Shown here piece after piece: positions 1 through 5,564 of a DNA stretch of 5,564 bases. Under the pieces are notes generated by a model. It was not told the DNA's origin. It did no database searches and was given only the letters and a program-made list of their open reading frames with translations. Origin of the DNA: an uncultured Clostridia bacterium (lineage in GTDB: Bacteria > Bacillota > Clostridia > Christensenellales > Borkfalkiaceae); the NCBI GenBank assembly GCA_905235765.1, contig CAJOMM010000056.1, positions 1 to 5,564 on the forward strand, read 5' to 3'. Position numbers and translations under genes: made by a program. The first letter of the stretch is position 1. Every line of letters begins with the position of its first letter.

Positions 1-460
1 GTACGTAAAAATACTTCTTCAATCTAACCGTTTCGCCTTTCAGGTATTCTCTATAATTACTTTTTGCCGTACTTAAATAATGGTAAAGCCCTGCCCTTGC
101 GACAAAATAATTATTGATAATTGCAGAAATTTCTTCCCATTTTTTTGTCGTTTTGTAAACAATCGGCGAAGAATTCCACTCAAATATCGTTGGATTTGAT
201 TTATGTAATAATTGTAAAGCTTTTTTAATATCCCAACCGTTAATATCAAGCGTTTCATCCAACTGCCATTCGATAACGTCACGCGTTTTATCTAATCTGA
301 AATAAAACTCTTTAGGGCGCACGTAAATAAATCTTACGTCATAATCACTGTCGGGTGAAGAGAAACCCCATGCTCGACTACCCGATTCGATACAATGCAA
401 AATCTTTATATTTTCAAGTTTTTCGATTTCATTAAGTTTTTCACGAATTAATTCCTTCAT
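1..460 (-). CDS. RlaP/YcgL-type predicted nucleotidyltransferase (C-terminus cut by window edge)
   Basis: Translating the minus strand gives 153 open codons running off the left edge, so only the N-terminal part is present. It resembles the DNA polymerase beta-like nucleotidyltransferase family of B. subtilis YcgL and RlaP (COG3541, PF10127 as I recall them), whose members are usually about 250 residues. The hallmark is visible: ESGSRAWGF at residues 25-33 followed by SPDSDYDVRFIY at 35-46, in which the GS pair and D39/D41 would be the nucleotide- and metal-binding residues. A family-typical stretch, DINGWDIKKAL and NPTIFEWNSS, follows at about 72-98. The RlaP name links the family to RNA repair, but the substrate is unknown and no RNA-repair partner is in this window. 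The start at 460 gives an MKELIREKL N-terminus that fits the family; an in-frame ATG at 472 would add MPPP. Neither has a clear Shine-Dalgarno sequence. By rough count GC is about 35%, lower than ppdK or cysK. Confidence 0.85.
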   Translation of the reverse strand, partial: MKELIREKLNEIEKLENIKILHCIESGSRAWGFSSPDSDYDVRFIYVRPKEFYFRLDKTRDVIEWQLDETLDINGWDIKKALQLLHKSNPTIFEWNSSPIVYKTTKKWEEISAIINNYFVARAGLYHYLSTAKSNYREYLKGETVRLKKYFYV

Positions 461-489
461 AGGCGGTGGCATTAGGGTTTACTTTTGAT

Positions 490-504
490 TTAACCGCTTA
501 ACCG
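490..504. repeat. Tandem TTAACCG repeat in the leader of the nucleotidyltransferase gene
   Basis: Two copies of TTAACCG lie at 490-496 and 498-504, a period of 8 bases, about 20-30 bases upstream of the start codon. They fall just downstream of the candidate promoter, so they could be half-sites for a repressor, but a pair this short may be chance. Confidence 0.3.
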
Positions 505-513
505 TTTATAATA

Positions 514-542
514 ATTTTACCATTATAAAATAAAAAAGTAAA
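514..542 (-). promoter_or_regulatory. Candidate sigma-A promoter for the RlaP-like gene
   Basis: On the minus strand TTTACT (537-542) and TAAAAT (514-519) are separated by 17 bases and point at the RlaP-like gene. The -35 matches TTGACA at only four of six positions. A better TATAAT sits a few bases upstream but has no good -35 partner. The -35 lies inside the T-rich tail of the ppdK terminator. This is the only promoter-like arrangement I see in this AT-rich gap. Confidence 0.35.
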
Positions 543-544
543 GT

Positions 545-576
545 AAAGCCGCTATATCGTCGGATATAACGGCTTT
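545..576 (-). terminator. Intrinsic terminator downstream of ppdK
   Basis: AAAGCCG (545-551) pairs with CGGCTTT (570-576). After one mismatch a further 6 bp close a 4-base loop at 559-562. Read on the minus strand, the hairpin is followed by a T-rich tail interrupted by two AC steps. It lies about 40 bases past the original ppdK stop codon. The plus-strand side is also T-containing, so the hairpin may be weakly bidirectional. Confidence 0.7.
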
Positions 577-618
577 ATTGTTTTATTAAAAATATACGTA
601 AACGATTATTTCCTCTAA

Positions 619-741
619 TCAGGCTCTCGGGTTCTTAATATTCGCCTGGGCGGCGGCAAGCCTTGCTATCGGAACTCTGAAAGGCGAACAGGAAACGTAA
701 TCTAAACCTATTTCGTGGCAGAATTCTATGGAAGAAGGATC
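619..741 (-). pseudogene. ppdK: Out-of-frame C-terminal tail of ppdK
   Basis: This stretch encodes 40 residues plus a TGA stop in the frame offset by -1 (equivalently +2) from the main ppdK frame. It starts with [16 protein letters not shown], continues [16 protein letters not shown] and ends NIKNPRA. This is the normal C-terminus of pyruvate, phosphate dikinase, which in the family directly follows the GICGEHGG motif. In this sequence it is cut off from the main frame by the TAG at 741-743. The tail has no internal stop and no visible decay, and a terminator follows it, so the break is recent or artefactual. Restoring 16 bases would rejoin it to the upstream frame and give an 880-residue protein. 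Confidence 0.9.
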
Positions 742-3245
742 TAGATACCGCAATGTATGTCTTTTCTGGTTTCGTGTCCCATTTTGACAGCCATCTTCAT
801 AAGTTTACCAACGCCTACCGTATCAAGTCTTGCAAACGGATCAGATTCGTAAATCTTCGCGTTATAATACGAAGGTAAGAATTTGCCTGCGTCGTCGCGA
901 GAAAATCCAAACGTCATCTGCGTTAAGTCGTTTGTTCCGAAGCAGAAGAATTCCGCCTCTTTCGCGATCTCGTCCGCGGTCAATGCCGCTCTCGGAATTT
1001 CAATCATAGTTCCGACGTGATAGGTCAATTTGATAGGCGATTGAGCGATTACAGCTTCGGCAGTAGCGACAACCGTCTTTTTGCAGAATTCGAGTTCTTT
1101 GACTTCGCCAACCAAAGGAATCATAATTTCAGGAGAAACTTTCCAATCGGGGTGGCGTTTCTGAACGTTTATCGCTGCCTTGATAACGGCTTTAGTCTGC
1201 ATTTCGGCGATTTCGGGATAAGTTACCGCCAAACGGCAACCACGGTGTCCCATCATCGGGTTGAATTCGTGCAAAGAATCGCACAAAAGTTTAATTTCCG
1301 AAACGGTTTTGCCTTTCGCCTGCGCAAGCAATTCGAGATCGGATTCTAACGTAGGAACGAATTCGTGAAGCGGCGGATCGAGGAACCTTATGGTAACAGG
1401 CTGACCTTTAAGGGCTTCCATAAGACCTTCGAAGTCTTTCTGTTGCATAGGTTCGATAGCGCTCAACGCCTTTTCCCTTTCTTCAACGGTTTCCGAACAA
1501 ATCATTTCGCGGAATTTATCGATTCTGCCGGGGCCGAAGAACATATGCTCCGTTCTGCAAAGTCCGATACCCTGCGCGCCGAGATCCGCCGCTCTTTGAG
1601 CGTCTTCCGGAGTGTCGGCGTTGGTTCTTACAGCCATAGCCTTATATTTATCGGCGAGTTTCATTATTCTGCCGAAGTAACCGCTGTTGGGATCTACGGG
1701 AACGGTCTTTATTACTTTGTCGTAAATAATACCGGTGGAGCCGTCCAAAGACAGGGCGCTGCCCTCTTTGAAAATTTTCCCTGCGAGTTCGAAGTATTTT
1801 TCTTCCTCGTGCATTTTAATATCTCCGCAACCGGAAACGCAGCAGGTACCCATACCTCTCGCCACGACCGCGGCGTGAGAAGTCTGGCCGCCTCTGACGG
1901 TAAGTATGCCTTGTGCGTATTTCATACCCTCAATGTCTTCAGGGGAAGTTTCAAGTCTGACGAGAATAACTTTCTTGCCTTTTTTGCCCTCTCTTACCGC
2001 GTCTTCGGAAGTGAAAACGACGGTACCGGCGGCTGCTCCCGGAGAAGCGGCGATACCTTTGCCGACGACGTTGTCTTTGTTTGCGGCTTTAAGGTCCGCA
2101 GCGTCGAAAGTGGGGTGAAGAAGCATATCGAGCGTTTTAGCGTCGATTTGTAAAAGCGCTTCCTGTTCGGTAATCATACCCTCGTCCAAAAGGTCGCAAG
2201 CGATTCTGATAGCCGCAGCGGCGGTACGCTTGCCGTTTCTTGTCTGTAACATATAGAGTTTACCTTTTTCGATGGTAAATTCCATATCCTGCATGTCTTT
2301 GTAATGGTTTTCCAAAGTGCTGCAAATATCTAAAAACTGTTTATAAACGTCGGGAAGGACTTCAGCCATCTGAGAAATAGGCATAGGCGTACGAACGCCG
2401 GCAACGACGTCTTCGCCTTGTGCGTTCATAAGGAATTCGCCCATAAGCCCCTTTTCGCCGGTAGCCGGGTTACGCGTGAAAGCCACGCCGGTTCCGCAAT
2501 CGTTACCCATATTGCCGAAAGCCATCATCTGTACGTTTACCGCGGTACCCCAACTGTACGGAATATCGTGATCCATTCTGTAAACGTTCGCCCTCGGATT
2601 GTCCCAAGAACGGAAAACCGCTTTGATCGCCTCAAAAAGCTGAACTTTCGGATCGGAGGGGAAATCTTGTCCTAATTGATTTTTATATTCGGCTTTAAAC
2701 TGATTAGCAAGTTCCTTAAGGTCTTCGGCAGTAAGGTCGACGTCGTAAACGACGCCTTTTTTCTCTTTCATTTCGTCGATAAGTTTTTCAAAGTGTTTTT
2801 TGCCGACTTCCATAACGACGTCGGAAAACATCTGAATAAACCTTCTGTAGCAGTCCCAAGCCCATCTGGGGTTACCGGATTTAGCGGAAAGAACTTCAAC
2901 CACTTCTTCGTTTAACCCGAGATTAAGAATAGTGTCCATCATGCCGGGCATGGAAGCGCGCGCGCCGGAACGAACGGAAACGAGCAAGGGGTTGTCCTTG
3001 TCGCCGAACTTCTTTCCGGTGATATTTTCAAGTTTAGAAACGTATTCCATAATTTCAGCCTTAATGGAATCGTTGATTTGTCTGCCGTCTTCATAATATT
3101 TGGTGCAAGCCTCGGTAGAAATTGTAAAACCTTGCGGAACGGGAAGCCCGATATTAGTCATTTCTGCGAGGTTGGCGCCCTTACCGCCGAGAATTTCACG
3201 CATTTTAGCGTTTCCTTCGCTAAAAAGATAGACGTATTTTTGCAT
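741..3245 (-). CDS. ppdK: Pyruvate, phosphate dikinase, frameshifted and C-terminally truncated
   Basis: PPDK is a cytoplasmic enzyme that interconverts pyruvate, ATP and phosphate with PEP, AMP and pyrophosphate. In numbering from the ATG at 3245, the N-terminal ATP-grasp domain has [10 protein letters not shown] (20-29), [17 protein letters not shown] (from 89) and [14 protein letters not shown] (from about 332). The phosphohistidine domain has [15 protein letters not shown] with the swivelling His at 457. The C-terminal TIM-barrel domain has GLCRTEHMF (561-569), [11 protein letters not shown] with a metal-ligand Glu at 749, and FGTNDLTQ with Asp at 773. I chose the ATG at 3245 because GGAGG lies 5 bases upstream; the frame also extends to a TTG at 3257. 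The open frame stops after DIHCGI at residue 834, exactly where the family reads on into CGEHGGDPSS. The catalytic Cys (Cys831 in the Clostridium symbiosum enzyme) and the last about 46 residues are therefore lost, and the product should be inactive in the pyruvate half-reaction unless the lesion is a sequence error. Confidence 0.95.
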   Translation of the reverse strand: MQKYVYLFSEGNAKMREILGGKGANLAEMTNIGLPVPQGFTISTEACTKYYEDGRQINDSIKAEIMEYVSKLENITGKKFGDKDNPLLVSVRSGARASMPGMMDTILNLGLNEEVVEVLSAKSGNPRWAWDCYRRFIQMFSDVVMEVGKKHFEKLIDEMKEKKGVVYDVDLTAEDLKELANQFKAEYKNQLGQDFPSDPKVQLFEAIKAVFRSWDNPRANVYRMDHDIPYSWGTAVNVQMMAFGNMGNDCGTGVAFTRNPATGEKGLMGEFLMNAQGEDVVAGVRTPMPISQMAEVLPDVYKQFLDICSTLENHYKDMQDMEFTIEKGKLYMLQTRNGKRTAAAAIRIACDLLDEGMITEQEALLQIDAKTLDMLLHPTFDAADLKAANKDNVVGKGIAASPGAAAGTVVFTSEDAVREGKKGKKVILVRLETSPEDIEGMKYAQGILTVRGGQTSHAAVVARGMGTCCVSGCGDIKMHEEEKYFELAGKIFKEGSALSLDGSTGIIYDKVIKTVPVDPNSGYFGRIMKLADKYKAMAVRTNADTPEDAQRAADLGAQGIGLCRTEHMFFGPGRIDKFREMICSETVEEREKALSAIEPMQQKDFEGLMEALKGQPVTIRFLDPPLHEFVPTLESDLELLAQAKGKTVSEIKLLCDSLHEFNPMMGHRGCRLAVTYPEIAEMQTKAVIKAAINVQKRHPDWKVSPEIMIPLVGEVKELEFCKKTVVATAEAVIAQSPIKLTYHVGTMIEIPRAALTADEIAKEAEFFCFGTNDLTQMTFGFSRDDAGKFLPSYYNAKIYESDPFARLDTVGVGKLMKMAVKMGHETRKDIHCGI

Positions 3246-3250
3246 ATAAT

Positions 3251-3255
3251 CCTCC
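3251..3255 (-). promoter_or_regulatory. Ribosome binding site that fixes the ppdK start
   Basis: A perfect GGAGG on the minus strand sits 5 bases before the ATG at 3245. It overlaps the alternative in-frame TTG at 3255-3257, which rules out that codon as the main start and sets the protein to begin MQKYVYLF. Confidence 0.85.
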
Positions 3256-3274
3256 AAAATATAAAAAATTTCGT

Positions 3275-3288
3275 TTGTTTTTAAACAA
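3275..3288. promoter_or_regulatory. Inverted repeat in the ppdK leader, possible operator
   Basis: TTGTTT (3275-3280) and AAACAA (3283-3288) form a 6-bp inverted repeat with a 2-base centre, just downstream of the predicted transcription start of ppdK. The halves recall the TTGTTAA arms of Rex sites, but the site is 14 bp rather than the usual 18 bp. Assignment to Rex is therefore weak, and in such AT-rich DNA it could be chance. Confidence 0.25.
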
Positions 3289-3296
3289 CCTTACTT

Positions 3297-3325
3297 ATTT
3301 TACACTAAAAAAACTTTTTTTTCAA
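3297..3325 (-). promoter_or_regulatory. Sigma-A type promoter for ppdK
   Basis: On the minus strand TTGAAA (3320-3325) and TAAAAT (3297-3302) are separated by exactly 17 bases, each matching the consensus at five of six positions. The expected start near 3290 leaves a leader of about 45 bases before the ribosome binding site and ATG at 3245. An A-tract and T-tract fill the spacer. Confidence 0.65.
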
Positions 3326-3376
3326 GTTTTTATCGATATATCCCGATAATTTTTTAAAATTCACCCTTAAAAGAAA

Positions 3377-3409
3377 AATCGGTGCCGCGGTTTTTTCGCG
3401 GCACCGATT
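3377..3409 (-). terminator. Intrinsic terminator downstream of the PAP2 phosphatase gene
   Basis: A perfect 13-bp stem pairs 3377-3389 with 3397-3409, with a 7-base loop GTTTTTT on the plus strand. On the minus strand the GC-rich stem is followed by TTTTCTTTTAAG, a typical terminator tail. The plus-strand side has no T-run, so it acts on minus-strand transcription. It lies about 85 bases past the phosphatase stop codon; the stretch between, 3410-3494, holds nothing I recognise. Confidence 0.9.
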
Positions 3410-3494
3410 CTATAGACCTTTACAATAGCGTAATCGCGCCATAAGAGATTGCTTCTTTATTCATAAATAATAAAAAATGAAAATTTTTATCTGT

Positions 3495-4148
3495 CTATTT
3501 TTCGGATTTTTTCTTAAAGATATTTCTAACGTCGAAATCTATACAAAAAGCACAGAATTTTTTATCGCGGTGTTTTTCCAATAAGTTAAAAATTAGTTTC
3601 GTTATAAAGTATGCGATTATTCCCGAAACCGCGCCGACTATAATTCCTGCCGACACGTCCGTAAAATAGTGGTGAATAAGATATACTCGCGAAAATCCCA
3701 TCAAAATCACCCCTAAAAATCCGACCCAACTCCACTTTTTATTGCACATAATAAACAGCGCCGTCGCCGCAGCGGTTATCGCAGTTGCGTGTCCCGAAGG
3801 AAAACTGTATCCGCTAACTTTAGGACTTCCCAAAAACGTCCAAAAAGCATTAAATTGCTCGTCGCTTTCAAAAGGTCTTGCCCTTTCGACTATATGCTTT
3901 AACGCAAGATCCGTTATAATTGCGCCGATAGCCAACGCTCCGATCATACAAACGCCGAGTTTTCTGGTCTTTGGAAACAGCATTAAAATAATAGCGGCAA
4001 AAATGAAAACCAACCCCTTTTCACCGATTAACGTTATAACTTTTGAAAACGGCGTAAAAAAACCGCCCATCGACTTTGCTAAATCGTTCATAGCGGAAAA
4101 CACTCCGCTATCCAGCCCGTAAAACGTAGTATTAAGCCACTCTGCCAT
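3495..4148 (-). CDS. PAP2-superfamily membrane phosphatase
   Basis: The 217-residue protein carries the three motifs of the PAP2 / lipid phosphate phosphatase family: K84-X6-RP (KHIVERARP, 84-92), PSGH (117-120) and SR-X5-H-X3-D (S153, R154, H160, D164). H160 would be the phosphohistidine nucleophile, D164 its partner and H120 the second catalytic His. Hydrophobic stretches at about 43-58, 65-83, 120-134, 139-157 and 165-188 suggest five or six membrane spans, with motifs facing one membrane side as in the family. Likely substrates are undecaprenyl pyrophosphate or phosphatidylglycerol phosphate (BcrC/PgpB-like), but the sequence does not decide between them. The C-terminus is a charged tail with a CAFC pair at 199-202 and a lysine-rich end. 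The ATG at 4148 has AAGAGGAGA about 6 bases upstream. The gene has its own promoter and terminator. Confidence 0.92.
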   Translation of the reverse strand: MAEWLNTTFYGLDSGVFSAMNDLAKSMGGFFTPFSKVITLIGEKGLVFIFAAIILMLFPKTRKLGVCMIGALAIGAIITDLALKHIVERARPFESDEQFNAFWTFLGSPKVSGYSFPSGHATAITAAATALFIMCNKKWSWVGFLGVILMGFSRVYLIHHYFTDVSAGIIVGAVSGIIAYFITKLIFNLLEKHRDKKFCAFCIDFDVRNIFKKKSEK

Positions 4149-4182
4149 ACTTTATCTCCTCTTAGGCGCTTTTATTATTAAG

Positions 4183-4211
4183 ATAATATAGTATTTTATT
4201 TTTCATGTCAA
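4183..4211 (-). promoter_or_regulatory. Strong sigma-A promoter for the PAP2 phosphatase gene
   Basis: On the minus strand a perfect TTGACA (4206-4211) and TATTAT (4183-4188, five of six matches) are separated by 17 bases. The expected start near 4176 leaves a short leader of about 28 bases containing the AGGAG ribosome binding site. It lies after the cysK terminator, so the phosphatase is transcribed on its own. Confidence 0.8.
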
Positions 4212-4250
4212 GGATTTTTCAACTTTAAAGAAGTCTCAAAACAACAAAAA

Positions 4251-4286
4251 CTCTCTTCTCTGCGGCGAACGCCGCGGAGAAGAGAG
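4251..4286 (-). terminator. Intrinsic terminator downstream of cysK
   Basis: A 16-position stem pairs 4251-4266 with 4271-4286 around a GAAC loop, with one non-Watson-Crick position (T4261/G4276). On the minus strand it is followed by TTTTTGTTGTTTTG, a usable T-tail. It begins about 32 bases past the cysK stop codon. The plus-strand side reads TTAAAAATTT and is a poor tail. Confidence 0.9.
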
Positions 4287-4318
4287 TTAAAAATTTCAAT
4301 ATCCGTATGTAAAAGATA

Positions 4319-5251
4319 TCAGTCCTGGAAAAGCGGAGTCGAAAGATATCTGTCCCCCGTGTCGGGAAGAAGCACTACTATATTCTTGCCCTGATTTTCC
4401 TTTCTTTTAGCGAGCGTTATCGCCGCGTAAAGCGCCGCGCCGGAAGAGATACCGACCAAAACGCCCTCTTTCTTGCCGACAAGCTTACCGTATTCGAAAG
4501 CGTCTTCGTTAGAAACGGTAATGATCTCGTCGTATATTTTCGTATTCAATACGTCGGGAACGAACCCTGCGCCGATACCCTGTATCTTATGCGAACCTGC
4601 AACGCCCGTGGAAAGCACCGCCGACGACAACGGTTCTACCGCAACCACTTTTACGTTCTTGTTTTTGCTCTTAAGATATTCGCCTACGCCGGTTACCGTG
4701 CCGCCCGTTCCTACGCCGGCAACGAATATATCGACTTTCCCGTCCGTATCTTCGTATATCTCCGGTCCCGTGGTCGTAAAATGCGCTTTGGGGTTCGCCG
4801 GATTGACGAACTGCCCCGGTATAAACGAATTGGGCGTTTCTTTCGCCAACTCTTCGGCTTTAGCTATAGCGCCTTTCATACCCTTCGCACCTTCGGTAAG
4901 CACAAGCTCCGCGCCGTAAGCCTTCATTATCTGACGCCTTTCTACGGACATCGTTTCCGGCATAACGATTATTGTTCTGTATCCTTTTGCCGCCGCCACA
5001 GACGCAAGCCCTATTCCCGTGTTGCCGGACGTCGGTTCTATAATGACCGAATCTTTTTTAAGTTTTCCGCTCTGTTCGGCGTCCTCTATCATCGCTTTTG
5101 CGATTCTGTCTTTTACAGAGCCCGCCGGATTAAAATATTCGAGTTTAGCCAGAATATTTGCCTTTAAGTCAAACTCTTTTTCTATATTTTTAAATTCAAC
5201 CAAAGGCGTTTTTCCTACGAGTTCCGCTGCCGATTTGTAAATTTTTGCCAT
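4319..5251 (-). CDS. cysK: Cysteine synthase A (O-acetylserine sulfhydrylase)
   Basis: The 310-residue protein is a full-length PLP enzyme of fold type II that makes cysteine from O-acetylserine and sulfide in the cytoplasm. The PLP lysine is K47 in [10 protein letters not shown] (41-50). The substrate loop PTSGNTG is at 73-79, the phosphate-binding GTGGT at 181-185, IQGIGAGF at 223-230, the Ser that contacts the PLP ring nitrogen lies in GISSGAA (267-273), and the C-terminal signature PDTGDRYLS is at 296-304. Length and motif order match CysK; the cystathionine beta-synthase-like and CysM variants are less likely but cannot be fully excluded by eye. The ATG at 5251 follows AAAGGAGA (5261-5268) with a 9-base gap. 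The gene is flanked by its own promoter and terminator, and no other sulfur gene is seen, so it is probably a single-gene unit. Confidence 0.95.
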   Translation of the reverse strand: MAKIYKSAAELVGKTPLVEFKNIEKEFDLKANILAKLEYFNPAGSVKDRIAKAMIEDAEQSGKLKKDSVIIEPTSGNTGIGLASVAAAKGYRTIIVMPETMSVERRQIMKAYGAELVLTEGAKGMKGAIAKAEELAKETPNSFIPGQFVNPANPKAHFTTTGPEIYEDTDGKVDIFVAGVGTGGTVTGVGEYLKSKNKNVKVVAVEPLSSAVLSTGVAGSHKIQGIGAGFVPDVLNTKIYDEIITVSNEDAFEYGKLVGKKEGVLVGISSGAALYAAITLAKRKENQGKNIVVLLPDTGDRYLSTPLFQD

Positions 5252-5271
5252 TTCTTTTATTCTCCTTTAAC

Positions 5272-5286
5272 CTATCTATTTGGTAG
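5272..5286. promoter_or_regulatory. Imperfect inverted repeat at the cysK start site, possible operator
   Basis: CTATC (5272-5276) and GGTAG (5282-5286) form an inverted repeat with one mismatch and a 5-base centre. It lies at the expected transcription start, between the -10 box and the ribosome binding site, where a repressor would block transcription. Cysteine genes in Bacillota are often controlled by Rrf2-type repressors such as CymR, but I cannot match this site to a specific consensus. Confidence 0.3.
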
Positions 5287-5295
5287 ATTAGTAGT

Positions 5296-5324
5296 ATTAT
5301 ATCTCATAAAAAAACTGCCGTCAA
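5296..5324 (-). promoter_or_regulatory. Strong sigma-A promoter for cysK
   Basis: On the minus strand TTGACG (5319-5324, five of six) and a perfect TATAAT (5296-5301) are separated by exactly 17 bases. The expected start near 5289 gives a leader of about 38 bases with the AAAGGAGA ribosome binding site. The -35 lies in the 3' arm of a small hairpin that may terminate the upstream gene. Confidence 0.85.
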
Positions 5325-5338
5325 GCAAAAAGAGGCAG
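5315..5338 (-). terminator. Weak candidate terminator of the upstream membrane-protein gene, overlapping the cysK -35
   Basis: CTGCC (5315-5319) and GGCAG (5334-5338) form a 5-bp stem that can add two more pairs past a one-base bulge. On the minus strand the stem is followed by seven T residues. It starts 14 bases after the stop codon at 5352. The stem is short, so termination may be partial and cysK could receive some readthrough. Confidence 0.45.
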
Positions 5339-5351
5339 AAAAATAATTTTT

Positions 5352-5564
5352 TTATTTTTTTCTTTTGAGGGAAAACGCCATAAACATAACGAATTCCAAC
5401 AAAATGGGAAAATAGAAAGACGACGCTCTCCAAAGCACGATAGTGGCGCCCATTGCCGAATCGGGTATAACGCTTGCGAAAACCAAAGAAAAAAGAACTT
5501 CGCTCGTTCCGGCGGCGCCGGGCAGCGGTATTACGTTGCCGACATATCCCGAAGCAAGGTTCAG
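5352..5564 (-). CDS. C-terminal part of an LPG synthase TM / UPF0104-like membrane protein
   Basis: An open minus-strand frame of 70 codons enters from the right edge and ends at TAA 5352-5354, so the start is not in the window. It begins LNLASGYVGNVIPLPGAAGTSE, and about 24 residues later has GATIVLWRASSFYFP followed by a hydrophobic segment and a basic tail SLKRKK. The P-x-PG-x-x-G-x-x-E stretch and the later LWR-x-x-(S/T)-(F/Y)-Y-x-P are the pattern I associate with the C-terminal end of the lysylphosphatidylglycerol synthase TM region family (PF03706, UPF0104), which includes the flippase part of MprF and many uncharacterised homologues. The visible part has no catalytic aminoacyl-transfer domain. 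Family assignment rests on these motifs only, and the role, probably lipid or glycolipid handling in the membrane, is inferred. Confidence 0.75.
   Translation of the reverse strand: MNLASGYVGNVIPLPGAAGTSEVLFSLVFASVIPDSAMGATIVLWRASSFYFPILLEFVMFMAFSLKRKK

Noticed and set aside
73..282. A 69-codon minus-strand frame inside the RlaP-like gene
   Set aside because: It is a shifted frame on the same strand; the overlapping frame carries the conserved family motifs and runs on to the window edge.
1017..1349. Plus-strand frame opposite the PPDK C-terminal domain; similar ones lie at 1906-2118, 2418-2675, 2676-2915 and 3078-3284
   Set aside because: All are shadows of the ppdK coding frame, with no motif and no promoter or ribosome binding site on that strand.
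1365..2153. A 262-codon plus-strand frame opposite ppdK
   Set aside because: It is antisense to strongly conserved PPDK domains, has no ribosome binding site or recognisable motif, and is Phe/Arg/Ser-rich as expected for a reverse-complement shadow.
3377..3409. GC-rich perfect 13-bp inverted repeat considered as a mobile-element end or recombination site
   Set aside because: The short loop and the T-rich tail on the minus strand fit an ordinary intrinsic terminator, and there is no second copy in the window.
3410..3494. AT-rich stretch between the phosphatase stop and its terminator, with small dyads such as TTTAT-TC-ATAAA
   Set aside because: The dyads are short and expected by chance at this base composition; I saw no conserved RNA fold, ORF or regulatory site.
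3742..4122. A 126-codon plus-strand frame opposite the PAP2 phosphatase gene
   Set aside because: The minus-strand frame has the complete three-motif phosphatase signature, a promoter and a ribosome binding site; the plus-strand frame has none.
4589..5167. A 192-codon plus-strand frame opposite cysK, plus frames at 4473-4919 and 5019-5240
   Set aside because: cysK is full length with every motif of its family on the minus strand; these frames are antisense shadows with Arg/Tyr/Phe-rich composition.
1..5564. A new multi-gene defence, secretion or biosynthetic system
   Set aside because: The genes are familiar, mostly housekeeping families in separate transcription units with no shared theme; nothing in the window supports a new system.

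Overview
The window looks like chromosomal DNA from a low-to-moderate-GC Bacillota, most likely class Clostridia. The grounds are a dikinase close in motif layout and residue numbering to the clostridial enzyme, strong GGAGG-type ribosome binding sites, sigma-A type promoters with 17-bp spacers, and short AT-rich intergenic gaps. No taxonomic search could be run, so this is inference.

All five genes lie on the minus strand, so in transcription order the window is read from right to left. (1) 5352-5564: the last 70 residues of an integral membrane protein resembling the lysylphosphatidylglycerol synthase TM / UPF0104 family, cut by the window edge. (2) 4319-5251: cysK, cysteine synthase A, with its own promoter and terminator. 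(3) 3495-4148: a PAP2-superfamily membrane phosphatase with its own promoter and terminator. (4) 741-3245: ppdK, pyruvate, phosphate dikinase, whose frame is broken near the 3' end; the matching tail continues out of frame at 619-741. (5) 1-460: the N-terminal 153 residues of an RlaP/YcgL-type nucleotidyltransferase, cut by the window edge.

The genes look like separate single-gene transcription units rather than a pathway operon: nearly every gap holds a terminator followed by a new promoter. Their functions (central carbon metabolism, cysteine synthesis, lipid phosphate metabolism, probable RNA-related nucleotidyl transfer) show no obvious shared purpose.

The main anomaly is in ppdK. Comparison with the conserved C-terminal motif implies that 16 bases are missing. 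The loss removes the catalytic-cysteine motif CGEHG and shifts the frame, while the 40-residue tail after it is fully preserved. This is either a recent inactivating deletion or an assembly error. Smaller points are two places where a terminator's T-tract overlaps the next promoter, a possible operator at the cysK start site, and the lower GC of the nucleotidyltransferase gene. I found no mobile element, CRISPR array, RNA gene or convincing new multi-gene system.
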